A stretch of DNA of 64,000 bases from Limnanthes douglasii subsp. nivea. Its lineage: Eukaryota > Streptophyta > Magnoliopsida > Brassicales > Limnanthaceae. The position numbers were made by a program, and so were the translations under genes. The notes under the pieces are model-generated. The model made no database searches. It worked only from the letters and a program-made list of their open reading frames with translations, and was not told the DNA's origin. The first letter of the stretch is position 1. Each line of letters opens with the position of its first letter. Of this stretch, positions 21,640-33,886 are shown piece by piece. Where the stretch lies: NCBI GenBank assembly GCA_036936605.1, contig JAUPFV010000005.1:187548958-187612957 (forward strand), read 5' to 3'.

Positions 21640-23593
21640 TTAAATATTGTTGCTTCGTATATTGCTTTACTTTTGATTTTGGATGGGTTCATTATTACTT
21701 ATAGAATTAGAAGTTTGATGTTTATTATAAGTTGATAATATGTCTTTGTTTATAACTAGTTTTTTGTAGTCTTTAGATTTGTGGCATAAATGTTTACAAT
21801 GTATGTAGTAGAATGCCATATCACAATATGTGGTATCTTGCCAGAATCCATCTTTTTCATGAAAGTGTATCCAAACCTTTTTAGGAAGAGGTTTTGATAC
21901 ATCCAGCTCTAGCCAGACCTTACAATAGGTAAATTTCGCCCTATTTTAAGAGGGAAATCATACTAAAAGAGGCTTACATAGAGCCTTGGAAATAATAGTT
22001 ATGTGTCTTGATTATACATATATTCAGGAAAACTTGGGAAAAGTACCGAGACTGGAGTTATTAGAGACTCGATACTCGGGTTAAACACTGGGTACCATTT
22101 GAGGAGTCTTAAAGAGTAGTATCTAATTGTCCAAACATTGCATTTCCAAATCTTTTTAAGATCCTCAATTTGATCAAGTTATATAAGGACAAGTTTATAA
22201 TCCCATATAGAGATACTAAATAGTCCATGGAATTTGAAATTTTCCAAAAATCTCTAGATTAGTTATAGTTTAGGTCTACCAAAAGAATACTTTACAATTA
22301 AGGTAAATTCAGAGATACAGATTAAGTTGTCCTTATCTTGTTCCAAATATAATGTGACCTAGAAATCTCATTTGTCATGAATGTTTACTTTGTCATGTAC
22401 GATTTCTCTTACCTTGGTTTTGGTAATATCAATATATGATCCCTTTTTTGTATATTTGTGCAGAATCTGGGATAGTTGTTGAATTGGTGATAAAATGTCA
22501 AAAATTGGATTATTTTTTATTTATTGCATATGTCATACCCAAATCTGGGTCTGAGTCGTTTTTTTTGTAAGGTAATTAAGAAACGTTATCTTCATATTTT
22601 GTTTGATCTTGATTCAACATTCCTTGATCATGTTGCGGTGCTCTATTTTTTGAGACATAGTTTAGAATACACGGTATAAACCATCAATTCACAACCCCTA
22701 AAATCCATCAAAGTCTCTCCAGATTGGGGTAGCCTAACTCTAACAGAATTAAGGAATACTCATCTGGCTCGAATCTCTTCGAGTTCAGATTTGTGGAAAT
22801 AAAGATAGGATATTTTTTGTAAAGCTAAAATATACTTAAAGCTAACCTTAGTGATGTTGGGCCCAACTTGCCCGATGAAAGACTCGGGAAGCGGTTCGGA
22901 TTCAGTTGGAGGAACATTATTACTAGTTTTTGGATTAGCTCATTGTGTTGACTTTGGAGTTACCCTGGTCTGACCAAATATCTCAAAGGGGGATCTTCAC
23001 CACTATCATCCATATTTTCTTCCATGGCTCATGGTATTTTCTCTGAAGGTCCATTAAGCTAAGCACTAGGATTTTCTTCCTCGGTTTGAAGGGACTCATT
23101 GGCTGCAATAGTGGGATTTGCCTTTCAATTAACCCCTGATCGAACTTAAGTTACAATGGCTTCTCCTCCTAGAATCAAAATTTATGCTAGAGGATTGCCA
23201 ATAATAGTGGGTTGTTCAGTTGATTTTCCGGTTGTCTTATCCGACATAAAAGGATTTTTTTCCTTGGAAAGCCTAGTGCCTCTAAGTGGATTACTATCGC
23301 TGATATCTGATCCCATAACTATGAAAGTTGAGGGAGTTTTGTGACTGGTGACCCCTCTGGTTTGGGATAACTTGACTGACTGAGGAGAATGATTGGGCAG
23401 TCAAGGCAGGTTCCAAAGAAATGTGGTGCTCGTTATATAGGTAAACCCTACCGTAATCTATAGACTGAGTTACAACAGCTATATCTAGAGAAGCAAGTAA
23501 TCAAGCAGCTATTATAGTCTTCCTTTTTTCTTCATCTAATTCGGATAAATTAAGCCAACCTCCTTTAGTAAGAGCGTTCCTAGCTGTGAACAT
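21640..23593 (-). pseudogene. LINE B ORF1 (DUF4283 / zinc-knuckle RNA-binding protein)
   Basis: The ATG at 23593 opens MFTARNALTKGGWLNLSELD, followed by a run that stays readable for ~100 residues apart from one stop. The middle is heavily mutated. The diagnostic C-terminal half is at about 21960-21780: ELDVSKPLPKKVWI, then DGFWQDTTY, then a knuckle in the context IHCKHLCHKSKDYKK. In the family this is CxxCxxxGHxxxxC; here the first and last Cys read Tyr and the Gly reads Cys. Plant L1 ORF1 coats the element RNA. Confidence 0.65.
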
Positions 23594-23599
23594 ACAAAC

Positions 23600-26275
23600 C
23601 CTAGAAAGTGTCGGGAAATGTGTTTAATAGTGAACAAGGTATAGGGGAAGAGAAAATCTTGGTGACAACAACTGCAACCAACAACGACCTCCACACAAAT
23701 AGCAAGCAAAGAATTTTCACGACTATTATGAATGGATCCTTCATCCTAAGTTGTTCTAGCATGTCCTTATTCGATTTTTTTTATGTTCGTCAACTAATAA
23801 CGATAAAACATAGAGTATGTTAGGTGTCTATTCTCATTTTACACATCAATTCTTCCTTCTTGAGTTTATACTTCAACCAACATTAATAAAGAAATACATT
23901 CTTTCTTTTTGAATCAGTCAAATGAAAATTGGTATTGGAACATTAAAGCAACATCTCATAAGACTGTTAATTCAGGTAATTTCACACCTTTTTTTGAATT
24001 TGAACAAACCGAATAAAAACCATTTGAAAACGGTAGTATGATTCATAGTTATAGTACAATTTATTTTAACAAAATAAATCCAAAAGTACACCTTAAAAAT
24101 ATTTTACATGCTCTCGAGTTGATTTATAACCTTAAGTACAAAAATTACAAACGATAATATGCTATTTGTCAAAATTTATGGTTGGATTATCTATAAAGGA
24201 AATCAACAGACAAGAAGCAAACTACTGAGATGTGAGAGTATGTGTGAAATTTTCCTTTTTATTACAAAAAATCTTGCATTTCATCTTTGTACTTTCTAAT
24301 TTATCAATGATTTTATCTAATATTTGGAATTCTTGCATAGGTCATTCGGGAAATAAATTTTTTAGTACTTTTTGCTAAAATAACTTTATGAATGATAATA
24401 AAATTTATAATATGTTTTAGCATCGTGTCCCCATGAAAAGTTTATTAAATTATATTTTTATATTTTTTATCTTTCACTACAATACGTTTTGATATTGTTC
24501 TTATCAATTTGTAGATGTCACTTATTCTTAGCCTATCCAACCACTGTTATTATGTATTATTTCATGATGATTAAATTATATTTTTCCGAACCATTTTTTG
24601 TCTATAAAATCCAAAATCAACAATATTTTTATTTTGCGTACATGTATTAAATATTGATTTTAAAGTGAATTAGAATTGTATCTCAGTGTGATAATGGTCC
24701 CAAGTCATACAATAATTTTTTATATAAAATTTGTGAGAAAATAGCACATCATTCCATATCTTATGTCCTCGTACTTCTCCTTAAAATAGAGAAACAAAAC
24801 AAAAAATAAAATCAATAAATAAATAATATTATTTTATTGTGTACACATTGCAATTTTTTCCGAAGGTGCAGATATTTAATCTAATGGGTTAGGGTACTTT
24901 AACTATAATTGTTTGGTGGGATGAGTTATGAGTTTTATTAATTACCATTTGGGTGAATATTATTTATAAAAACCTAAATATTATAACATATTATCACAAA
25001 AAACATAGTTGAATAAATAGTTATTGGATAATCGTGAGTGGGTACCTGAACCCACCCTATTTGGGCGTGAGCAAAAATAATTTTTTTCAGACGAATTCGG
25101 GTTTGGGAAAATAAAGATGGGTTCAAGTTTAGATTTAGCTATATACACATTCATCCTCACCCATTACCATCCCAAACATTGTGTGCATATTCTATGCCCC
25201 TCTTCTTTTGGAACTACGATTTATAAGTGACTACTTCATTCCCACCAATGTTTTAGCTATAAGTCCTCGACCTATATTATTTTTAAAAAAATCTGTTTAT
25301 TCTCATCTTTAAGTTCTTAGATGTTTGTATTTTCTTCTCTTTTTATCTATTGCGATTAATAAACTCCAATCCGTTCAAATAAATGTATATTTTTAAGACA
25401 TTCTCTCAATCATAGAGTCATAAAGTGCACAAGTAATATGATTTATCAACTTTTAGAATTATCATTTTATGTCATGTGCGTTTTAATAAAACTTTATTTT
25501 TATTTTAAAAAACGAACCCAAAATACTCATACATATGATTAGGATTTCGTTTTCAATTCCAGATTCACATCTTGTATCCACATATTTCCCAAGATCCATA
25601 TATTCAATTATCACAAACTTTTTTTTTAACCAATCTCGTGTGCTCCCAATGTCTATTTTGTAAGTTATAATTTCTCTATCAAGAGTGTGCTCCTATTTGC
25701 AAGCATAGACCAAAAACATTTTTCCAACCATCCTATTTACCATTCTATTATACCCCAAAATCAACTATTTGGGCCTCCTTCTTTGAGCTCTTCAGGACAC
25801 TCAAGAGCTCACGTCTCACTATCATCCACCAGTCCAGCAACCAATGATTTGTAGTCAAGACGACATCTTCAAACAAATTCAAAATAATACCAAACCTCCA
25901 ATACCATAACTAAAAAATATTTAATATTCTAAGTAACCTAATGAGTGCATTTAATTACCCATATCGAAATTAAGTAATGTTTGATCAATGGGACATGCTT
26001 TTAGTATCCCATCCCTCTGAATTGAATATAATGTGGTCTATATGGGTTTTATTTCATGAAAAGAACTATAATGGCTCTTTTAGGGGCATTAAACATACTA
26101 TAAAAACGATATTATTCAGAATGTTCTTAGTCTTCTGTTATCTAAATCTTGGCTCATTCATCAATTAGATACATATAACGTATGTTTACATAAGAAATTA
26201 ATCAAAAATATTTAGATATGCTAGCATACGGGGTTTAAAGGCCTTATTGATCATAATCATATGTGTTTGTTACAA
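23600..26275. other. AT-rich intergenic sequence, no gene recognised
   Basis: The first ~200 bp may be the LINE B 5' UTR. About 25030-25150 contains a 'gggtaCCTGAACCC...GGGTTTGGG' phrase like subterminal repeats of non-autonomous hAT elements, but ends are not resolved. The 63-residue ORF at 25977-26168 has no motif. Confidence 0.4.
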
Positions 26276-26344
26276 TAATCTAATTATGGTCCCAAGAAAG
26301 CTCCATGCATTTGGTATCAACATTTTGCTGATTTTCTTGCCACA

Positions 26345-26905
26345 AGATTGTTTCTATCAACAACAGTTATAACACGACATGTACTACTCCTCATGAAGTA
26401 GTAAACGTGTTTGCCACCCGTTTATCCAACCTAATGGGCCAAAAATACCCCTTTACCTACCATGGCCTCAACATAATCAACACCCTCATTAGTGCTAAAT
26501 TAACTTCATCCGACAAAGCCACCATGATTTGGCATGTCACCAATGAAGAAATAAAACATGTCATTTTCAATAAATACAACAATAAGGACCCACGATTAGA
26601 TGGCTATAAATCTAGCTTATTCAAATTATACGTGTCCATCAAAGGCATTAACTTATGCAAAAGTATCCATGAGTTTTTCAACTCTACGTGTATGGACCCT
26701 AATTGAAATAAAACTACTATTTATTTATCCGCAAGACTGATACCCTATTTATGTGGCTAATTATAAGCCAAATATCTATTGAAGTGTCACTTATAAAATA
26801 ATCTCTAAGATACTAGAAAATAAGATAAAAAATTATTTATAACCCTTATTGACTATGATCAATCGTTTTTTATCCTTTGCCACATTATTTTTTACAATAT
26901 CTTAC
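26345..26905 (+). pseudogene. LINE C ORF2, 5' half: start of reverse transcriptase
   Basis: Readable as NNSYNTTCTTPHEVVNVFAT, IWHVTNEEIKHVIFNKYNNK, DPRLDGYKSSLFKLY (family: APGPDGY...FFK) and CKSIHEFFNSTCMDPN, then out of frame ISKILENKIKN-like and DNILL phrases. Several frameshifts and stops. Ends exactly at the CTTAC target site of the CRM-like insertion. Confidence 0.75.
26901..26905. other. Left TSD (CTTAC) of CRM-like element
   Basis: CTTAC at 26901-26905 is repeated at 31893-31897, directly outside both LTRs. Five bp is the standard LTR-retrotransposon TSD. Confidence 0.9.
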
Positions 26906-27272
26906 TGATACAGAGTAAACGCAGAGAAGCCAATATAGGGGAAACCTTAATTTTCTTTATCAAAATTCAACTCCCCTTACAGCGTAAACAAAGTCTGTTT
27001 AAATAAGGCTTCGAATGAAAATCCTAATATGAAAATACCAAAAATGCCCAAAAGTAATAAAAATTCGAAATAAAATAGTAAACGAATCTGAATGCCCAAA
27101 AACGCCACATGTCACGAGAATAGCTGTTGACTTCAACTCGTGGCGTTGTTCCCTTCGAAATAAGGTGTTTTGGGTCAAAATCGGACACCGGGAGCTCCGA
27201 AACTGTCAATTCGCTGCATTCTTCGGGGGATCGCCTGTCTTCATAAATTCTAGCGCTAATCTGTCTGCATCA
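26906..27272 (-). repeat. 3' LTR of CRM-like element
   Basis: 367 bp, + strand ends TGATACAGAG...CTGTCTGCATCA. The last ~67 bp on its element-5' side also encode the end of pol. Next to it at 27273-27285 is the PPT (element strand GAAGGGGA). Confidence 0.92.
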
Positions 27273-30200
27273 TCCCCTTCAGGGTAGAGAAGATTCGCCA
27301 TCGAATCAGAACCTGTCTCATCCTCAGAAGAGTCACCTGCATAAGGAATCAGATGCTTAACATTAAAGACATCAGACGTACGGACATGGCTAGGCAAGCG
27401 CAGCCGATAAGCATTCGAGTTGATCCTCTCCACAATCTCCACATGGCCAATCTTCCGGGCGGCCAGTTTGTTGTACTCACCGGCAGGGTACCGAGCCTTG
27501 GTTAGAACTTCCCACACATAGTCACCAACTTCGAACTGTACAGGACGACGATGAGAATCCGCCTAAGACTTATACTTGGCGGTGCTCAAGACAAGCTGAT
27601 CGTATGTCTTCTGGTGGATTTGGCGAATCTGCGATATAAGCTCCTCAACAGTTGTGTGAACACGAATTTTACTGGGCAGGATGAGCAAGTTTACAGGACC
27701 CCGGGGCACAACATCATACACCACCTGGAGAGGACAAAGACCTGTCGAGCGGTTAATGGCCCACCAGGCTGCGTAACAAGTTACCGAGGGAACGGTTAAC
27801 CACCTCTGTCTGACCATCAGTCTGGGGGTCGTAGGCACTACTGAAACTGAGCTGCGTATTCACCATGCGCCATAAGCTGAGCCAGAAATAACTCACAAAC
27901 CTGGTGTCACGGTCAGAAATAATGGCACTAGGGAGGCCATGAATGCGGTAAATCTCTCGAAAGAAAAGTTGTGCGACACACACTGCATCAGATGTCTTTC
28001 TACATGGGATGAAGTGTACCATCTTAGAAAAATGATCAACCACCACAAAAATAGAGTCGAATCCATGTTGAGTCCGGGGTAATCCAAGAACAAAATCCAT
28101 ACTGATGTCGGTCCAGGGCTGAGTAGGAATTGGTAACGACAAATAAAGACCCGCATTCGTTGACGTTCCCTTGGCCAACTGACAAAATCGACAATGGGAG
28201 ATATAACGACCAATTTCCTTATGCATCGAAGGCCAAAAATATGATGCGGATAGCAACTGATATGTCCTATCACGGCCCACATGACCCTGGGCATGCAGCT
28301 CCTTGATCAACTGAAGATGCAAGCTACAGTCAGGGATACACAACTGTACCCCGCGAAAGAGAAATACATCCTCCATTAAAAAATCAGATTGTGTCCCCTG
28401 CTGTATCAGTTCAATAACCCGAGAGAAGAACGAGTCAGTAGCATAAAGGCCAACAAAAGAATCAAAGCCAGGAATCTGAACTCGCATTTCAGTCAGCAGA
28501 TTGTGACGACGGCTCAGAGCATCAACAACCTGATTCGTAATACCGGCCTTGTGCTTGATGACAAAAGTGAACTGCTGCAAGTAAGCTATCCAAGAAGCAT
28601 GTCTATGAGTGACCTTGTCCTGGCTGCCAAGATACTTCAAAGAGTCATGATCAGTATATAGCACAAATTCACGCTGAAACAAATAATGACGTCAATGCTT
28701 GATAGCCTAAACCACAACATAAAATTCAATGTCATATGTACTAAATCGTAGTTTAGTACTCGCAAGTTTCTCACTGAAGAAATCCACATGACGCCCTGAC
28801 TAGGAAAGAACTGCCCCAATACCAAATTTAGACGCATCACAATGAAGCTCAAATGGCTGGGAAAAGTCGGGCAGCACCAGAATAGGTACAGTGGTGAGAC
28901 GTCGTTTAATCTCTGCAAACACCGCATCAGTATCCTCGAACCATTCAAATTTTTTTCCCTTCATGTAGTCCGTAATTGGGGCCATAACACTGCTGAAATA
29001 GGGAATGAAACGCCGATAAAAAGAAGCTAAACCATGAAAACTGCAAACCTCGGTGATGGAAGTAGGTCGAGGCCACTGGTCCACTGCAGCAACTTTGCTC
29101 GAATCAGATCGTAACCCTTCAACAGAGATAATATACCCTAAAAATTGGACAGATGGGGACATAAACGCGCATTTGGCAACAACACCATAAAACTTGTCCC
29201 GACGCAGCACCAATAACACCTCAAGTAAGTGGGACAAGTGCAGAGAAGGGTTAGCGCTATAAATCAGAATATCATCGAAGTAAACAACAACAAATTTACC
29301 GATGAAAGGCCTCAATGCCTGATTCATGACACGCATGAAAGTGCTTGGCGCGTTAGACAGGCCAAACGGCATCACCAGCCACTCGAACAGTCCCTCACGC
29401 GTCTTAAATTTCGTCTTCCACTCATCACCAGGACGAATCCAAATCTGGTGGTATCCACTCTTCAAATCAAGCTTGCTGAACACAGAAGCACCACCCGACT
29501 GGTCTAAACGATCATCCAGACGAGGTATAGGAAACCTGTAACGAACAATGATCTTGTTGATAGCTCTGCTGTCCAAACACATACGCCAGGAACCCTCCTT
29601 CTTCAGTGTCAGCAACACTGGAACTGCACATGAACTGAGACTTTCTCGAACATGTCCCTTAGCCAACAAATCCTCCACCTGTCGACGTAATTCCTCATGC
29701 TCCTTCGGGATCATGCGATAGTGGGGCCGATTTGGGAGAGCAACACCAGGAACCAGGTCGATTTGATGTTGAATATCTCTCAGAGGAGGTAACTCGGAGG
29801 GCAAAGTCTTAGGAAACACATCTGCAAACTCCTGCAAAAGAGCCTGAACTGCAGGGCTAGGATCCGCACGAAAATCAGTCACAACAGGATCACAAAACAA
29901 CAAGAAGACCACACCAGCTTCTTCCATGACCGCCTGAAAAGGAGCACAGGACAGCAAGGTCGTGGTGGAAGGACCAGATCCAATTCTGAGGGACCGAGGC
30001 TTTGGAGGCACTAGAACAATCTTCTTACCCCAAAAAAAGAATGAATAAGTATTCGCACGACCATCATGCACAACAGACAAATCATACTGCCAAGGGCGGC
30101 CAAGCAATAAGTGACAAGCGTCCATAGGCACTACATCACAAAACACCTCATCCCGGTATGTCTTCCCTACAGAAAATGATACAAGCACACGTTGAGACAC

Positions 30201-31508
30201 AGTGATATCAGTACATTTAATTAGCCAGGACAGCTTGTATGGCTTGGGGTGCGACTCTGATTTCATCCCGAGCTTCGAAACCGCTGTCTCGGAAATTACA
30301 TTCTCACAGCTACCAGCATCATTAATGAAGGTGCACACTTTATCGCCAATTGTACAAGTGGACAGAAACAAATTATTCCGCAGCCAGTTACTCTGATCAG
30401 GAACATAAGGGGAAAGAAAAGTACGTCGTACCATCAGAACTGCACAAACATCACCAGTCACAACCTCCTCCGCGACCTCAGTCACATCATCATCATATGT
30501 ATCAAACTTTGGGAGAACATTAGGAACAATGGGGGCCGGTTCAAACGCCCCGTGAGAGAAAAGACCCCTAGCACCCGCAGCATTCAGACACTCTACCTGA
30601 CGATGCCCTAACTCACCATAGCCAAAGCAACGTAACTTACCATCAGAACGGCTGGTCGCACCGCGCCCAGGAGGGGCCTGATCAGGGGTTGGACGTGGAA
30701 CTGGTGCGGGCGCTGAGGTCCCTGTAGGAGCTCCAGTTCGTACGCCCATCTGGGTCCGTCGAGCCAACTATTTTTCTGCCTGGAGGGCACGCCGATGAGC
30801 TTCCGAAACAGACAACTGGTCGAACATGTTCAACACATCCTGGAATTGAGGGCGCAACCCCCCAATATAGCGGGATACCCGCTGATGTGTTGACTCGTTC
30901 ACATCTGTACGAGCAAAAAACTGAAAGAAATCCTCTGTATACTCGTCCACAGAGCGTGGCCCCTAACGAAGATTCTGGAAACGCTGGAACAATTCTCGCT
31001 CAAAATTGTAAGGCAAGAATGCCTTACGGATTTTCTTCTTGAACTTCTCCCAACTATGTACTTTCTCTTTGCCTTCACGCGCACAGATCTTTTTCACCTG
31101 CTGCCACCAAGCTTGTGCCCTGCCGTGCAGGTGGATGGTAACCAAAGCTACTTGTCTCTCCTCAGGAACTTCCTTGAAGTCCAACACCTCCTCAACATGG
31201 GATAACCAATCAACAAACTCCTCTGCCCGAAGTCCACCATCAAATTCAGGAATGTTAACCTTAAATCCAAGCTCCCAGCGGCGGTCTGGATAAGCGTTCC
31301 ATTCTGGCCTTTATTCAAAAGGGTTATCGGGACCTTCAGCCTCCACACCGGGTTGCCTGCCAGTAAGTTCAGCCATCTGACGGGCAAGATACTCGACCTG
31401 ATGGCATAGCTCAGCATTCTCGCGATCTCCGAAATCACTCGCATCTCCTTCCACAGCAATGCCGCTGCGACCTCTGGGTCTTTATCGCACTATCTCGCAA
31501 GACTGCAT
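27206..31508 (-). pseudogene. gag-pol polyprotein of CRM-like element
   Basis: A single long frame opening at ATG 31508. Gag: WLSHVEEVLDFKEVPEERQV, HGRAQAWWQQVK, SVDEYTEDFFQ; zinc knuckle CFGYGELGHRQVEC (about 30620), one Cys replaced by Tyr. Protease: INDAGSCENVISE, where the usual D-S/T-G reads D-A-G. RT: YFDDILIYS. RNase H: DASKFGIGAVLS. Integrase: H..GH...CRFCQLAKG, then MDFVLGLP, ISDRDTRF and AYDPQTDGQTEVVNR. The C-terminal domain ends ALEFMKTGDPPKNAAN inside the 3' LTR. Lesions: in-frame stops at about 31312, 30960, 30768, 28798, two more near 28700, and 27560, most explainable as CAG/CAA to TAG/TAA or TGG to TGA. A deletion-frameshift near 27,770-27,800 removes the segment before INRSTG. 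Not functional. Confidence 0.92.
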
Positions 31509-31524
31509 GTGTCTGATACCAATA
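31509..31524 (-). other. Primer binding site of CRM-like element
   Basis: Element strand reads ATTGGTATCAGAC directly after the 5' LTR end. It matches most of the complement of the initiator tRNA-Met 3' end (TGGTATCAGAGC). Confidence 0.8.
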
Positions 31525-31892
31525 TGATACAGAGTAAACACAGAGAAGCCAATATAGGGGAAACCCTAATTTTCTTTATCAAAATTCAACTCCCCTGACA
31601 GCATAAACAAAGTCTGTTTAAATAAGGGTTCGAATGAAAACCCTAATACGAAAATACCAAAAATGCCCAAAAGTAATAAAAATTCAAAATAAAATAGTAA
31701 ACGACTCCAAATGCCCAAAAAACGCCATACGTCACGAACATAGTAGGTGACTTCAACTCGTGGCGCCGTTCCCTTCAAAATAAGGTGTTGTGGGTCAAAA
31801 TCGGACACCGGGAGCTCCGAAACTGTCAATTTGCTGCATTCTTCGGGTGATCGTCTGTCTTCATAAATTCTAGCGCTAATCTGTCTGCATCA
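31525..31892 (-). repeat. 5' LTR of CRM-like element
   Basis: 368 bp, + strand TGATACAGAG...CTGTCTGCATCA, followed by the right CTTAC TSD (31893-31897). Colinear with 26906-27272, with about 25 substitutions seen by eye. Confidence 0.92.
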
Positions 31893-31897
31893 CTTAC

Positions 31898-33600
31898 TCT
31901 CACAAGAACTCCTTAGAGGGTATCATACCAATCATAAAGGCCTAATAGATGCTTTCAAAATTGATCTTATGAAAGCATTTGATAACATTCAATGACACAT
32001 AATTCTTCATATCCTAATAATCATAAACTTCCCTTCTAAAATAATCTAATTGATATTCAAGTGTATATTAACCCTATCTTACACCATAATCATAAATGGT
32101 AACCCCCAAGACTCGTTCAGACGCAAGAGATACCTCATGTAAAGAGACCCACTTTCATCATTTATCTTTGTTCTAATCATGAAAGTTCTCTCTTCTATTT
32201 CAAAAGATAAAATTCAAGATCTAAACTTTAAATTCCACTGAAATGTCAAAACATTACAATTATAAATATCTACTTTTCATATGACATTATGATTTCATTC
32301 GCATTGATTCCACCACACTCAAATATATCAAATAATTATTTGATGAATTCTCTAATATTTTAGGCCTCCATATTAATCCTAGAAAAAGTCAAAATTTTCT
32401 CTCTGGGATTAACGAGTCTCATCGCCATTCTATCACTAGTATTTGTGGATTCAAAATTAGAACTTTTCTCATCTGTTATCTTGTTATTTTCCTAATTACT
32501 AGTCATTTATCGTACAATAACTATCACCTTCTTTTTGAAAAAATAACTACCAATACAAGATTTTGGACTTCAAAGCACCTATCATATGTCGGAAGGCTAC
32601 AACTGACAAAAACAATCTTATTTATGTCCAAGTGTATTGGTATTTCATGTTTACTCTCATGTCAGAATTCTTGAAGAGCTTTCCTAGCAAAGGTTTATGG
32701 AACCTTTCCCATAGCCATCTCCTAGTTAGGGATGGAGGAAAATGATTTCTCTCATACTTTTAGCCATAAATGTTTATAAAGTTTATAGGTCGATAATGGT
32801 GAATTCATCTCTCTATGGTACGACTCGTGACTCTTACCTACCTCTATTGTTAACCGTTATGGTAATAATATAATTGATGATGTCGTAATCCATAGAAACG
32901 ATAAAGTATTAAATATTATTACTAATAACTTCTCAAAATGGCCTACTAGAATTATGTCATGCAGTAGAAGAAATATTAACAAGTTATAGAAAATTGATAA
33001 CATTATCACCTCCAATAATAGAGAAGATGTATTGTATTGGTTTCCAATGAGAGAAGTAATACTTTTACTATTTACATCACCTATAATACATCTATGAGCC
33101 AATAACCTATGTTAGCTAGGCCAATCTGATATAGAATAAATAAAATTTTCTTATACAATATTTCATTTTCTAGACTAACAAAACAAGGTAAACTCTAAAC
33201 AAGAGACAATCTAATTTCTTAGGATTTCAACACTTCTTCTAATTATATGATGTAAAATGACTCGAAATATCCTCCAAATTATCCAAGATATGATTGTTTT
33301 TTTCAATCGTAACATTTTGGAGACCATAATCTTGAAACTCAAATTCTCTATTTTAGACCACTATTGGCCCTCATAGTTACTAATACTCAGCTCTTGAACC
33401 ACCTCCTCCATCAAGACAACCTTTGGCGTATTGACTTCTGTGTAGTGGTTTTCCATATATAAAAAGAGTGAAATGCGAGGATTTGCACAAATACTAACTC
33501 ATTTGCATCGCAAGTATCTCACCGCCTGCTTTTAGGTCTTCAGTACATATTCCATAGAACTAAGGTCTCATAGTCTGTATAAATATACATCTAACTTTGA
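31898..33600 (+). pseudogene. LINE C ORF2, 3' half: RT core and C terminus
   Basis: Resumes with SQELLRGYHTN, then FKIDLMKAFDNI, INGNPQDSFRR, SSFIFVLIMKVLSS and NPRKSQNFLSGINESH. The catalytic FADD motif is not readable (region near 32,280 is mutated). The tail near 33,450 reads KE*NARICTN, the usual WKERNARIF phrase with Trp/Arg changed to stops. Many frameshifts. This is older than LINE A. Confidence 0.7.
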
Positions 33601-33886
33601 TAACTTTGTAAATATTTTACCTAGGTTCACTATTACATCGATACTCTGGATCGAAGTTCCCAATCAATCACCAACCTAATATTTTGCAACACCAATTTGA
33701 TTCACTAGTTGTTTTAGTTTTTGAGTTATTATATGTGACATGTCCTCCTTGATCCATCTAACCAGGTCAATCTAGCACACTAGCATCGAAGAATGTATCG
33801 TGACTCTTTAATGTCCCATTTGGAAATGCCCTCCATACTTGTAACACAACATTTTATTAATTTATTGTTTTCTTTACTAAAAAAGT

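Larger units (their letters stand above)
20880..23593 (-). mobile_element. LINE 'B' (L1 type), decayed and internally deleted, on -
   Basis: Minus-strand order is ORF1 (23593 down to about 21640) then only the C-terminal end of ORF2 (about 21570 down to about 20900). Endonuclease and RT core are missing, so about 2.5 kb of ORF2 has been lost. It shares peptide phrases with LINE D at 51-56 kb (LFKKIWNNTT, and HKS.D(C/Y)KK in the zinc knuckle) and belongs to the same family. Its 3' end abuts the MULE at 19604-20846. Confidence 0.7.
26906..31892 (-). mobile_element. Complete CRM-like chromovirus (Ty3/gypsy), 4,987 bp
   Basis: On -, with LTRs of 367 and 368 bp (TG...CA ends), a 5-bp TSD, a PBS, a PPT and one gag-pol reading frame. 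By eye the LTRs differ at about 25 positions plus one indel (roughly 7%), so the insertion is not recent. CRM membership is inferred from the gag-pol single ORF, absence of a chromodomain, and a C-terminal tail (AGDSSEDETGSDS...YPEGDDAD) running into the 3' LTR, a feature of CRM elements. Reina/other chromovirus lineages are the alternative. CRM elements often target centromeric chromatin, but one copy does not place the window there. Confidence 0.9.
26280..33886 (+). mobile_element. LINE 'C' (L1 type), interrupted by a CRM-like LTR retrotransposon
   Basis: Two halves of one ORF2: 26280-26905 and 31898-33886. The inserted element and one CTTAC copy lie between them. Removing them joins ...AATATCTTAC to TCTCACAAG, so DNILL continues straight into SQELLRG, the normal order of L1 RT. 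The 3' end is a T-rich UTR ending in ACTAAAAAA near 33,886. The 5' boundary is uncertain; endonuclease was not recognised. Confidence 0.78.

Noticed and set aside
23156..23344. + ORF of 62 residues (MASPPRIKIYARG...)
   Set aside because: Shadow of LINE B ORF1 on the opposite strand.
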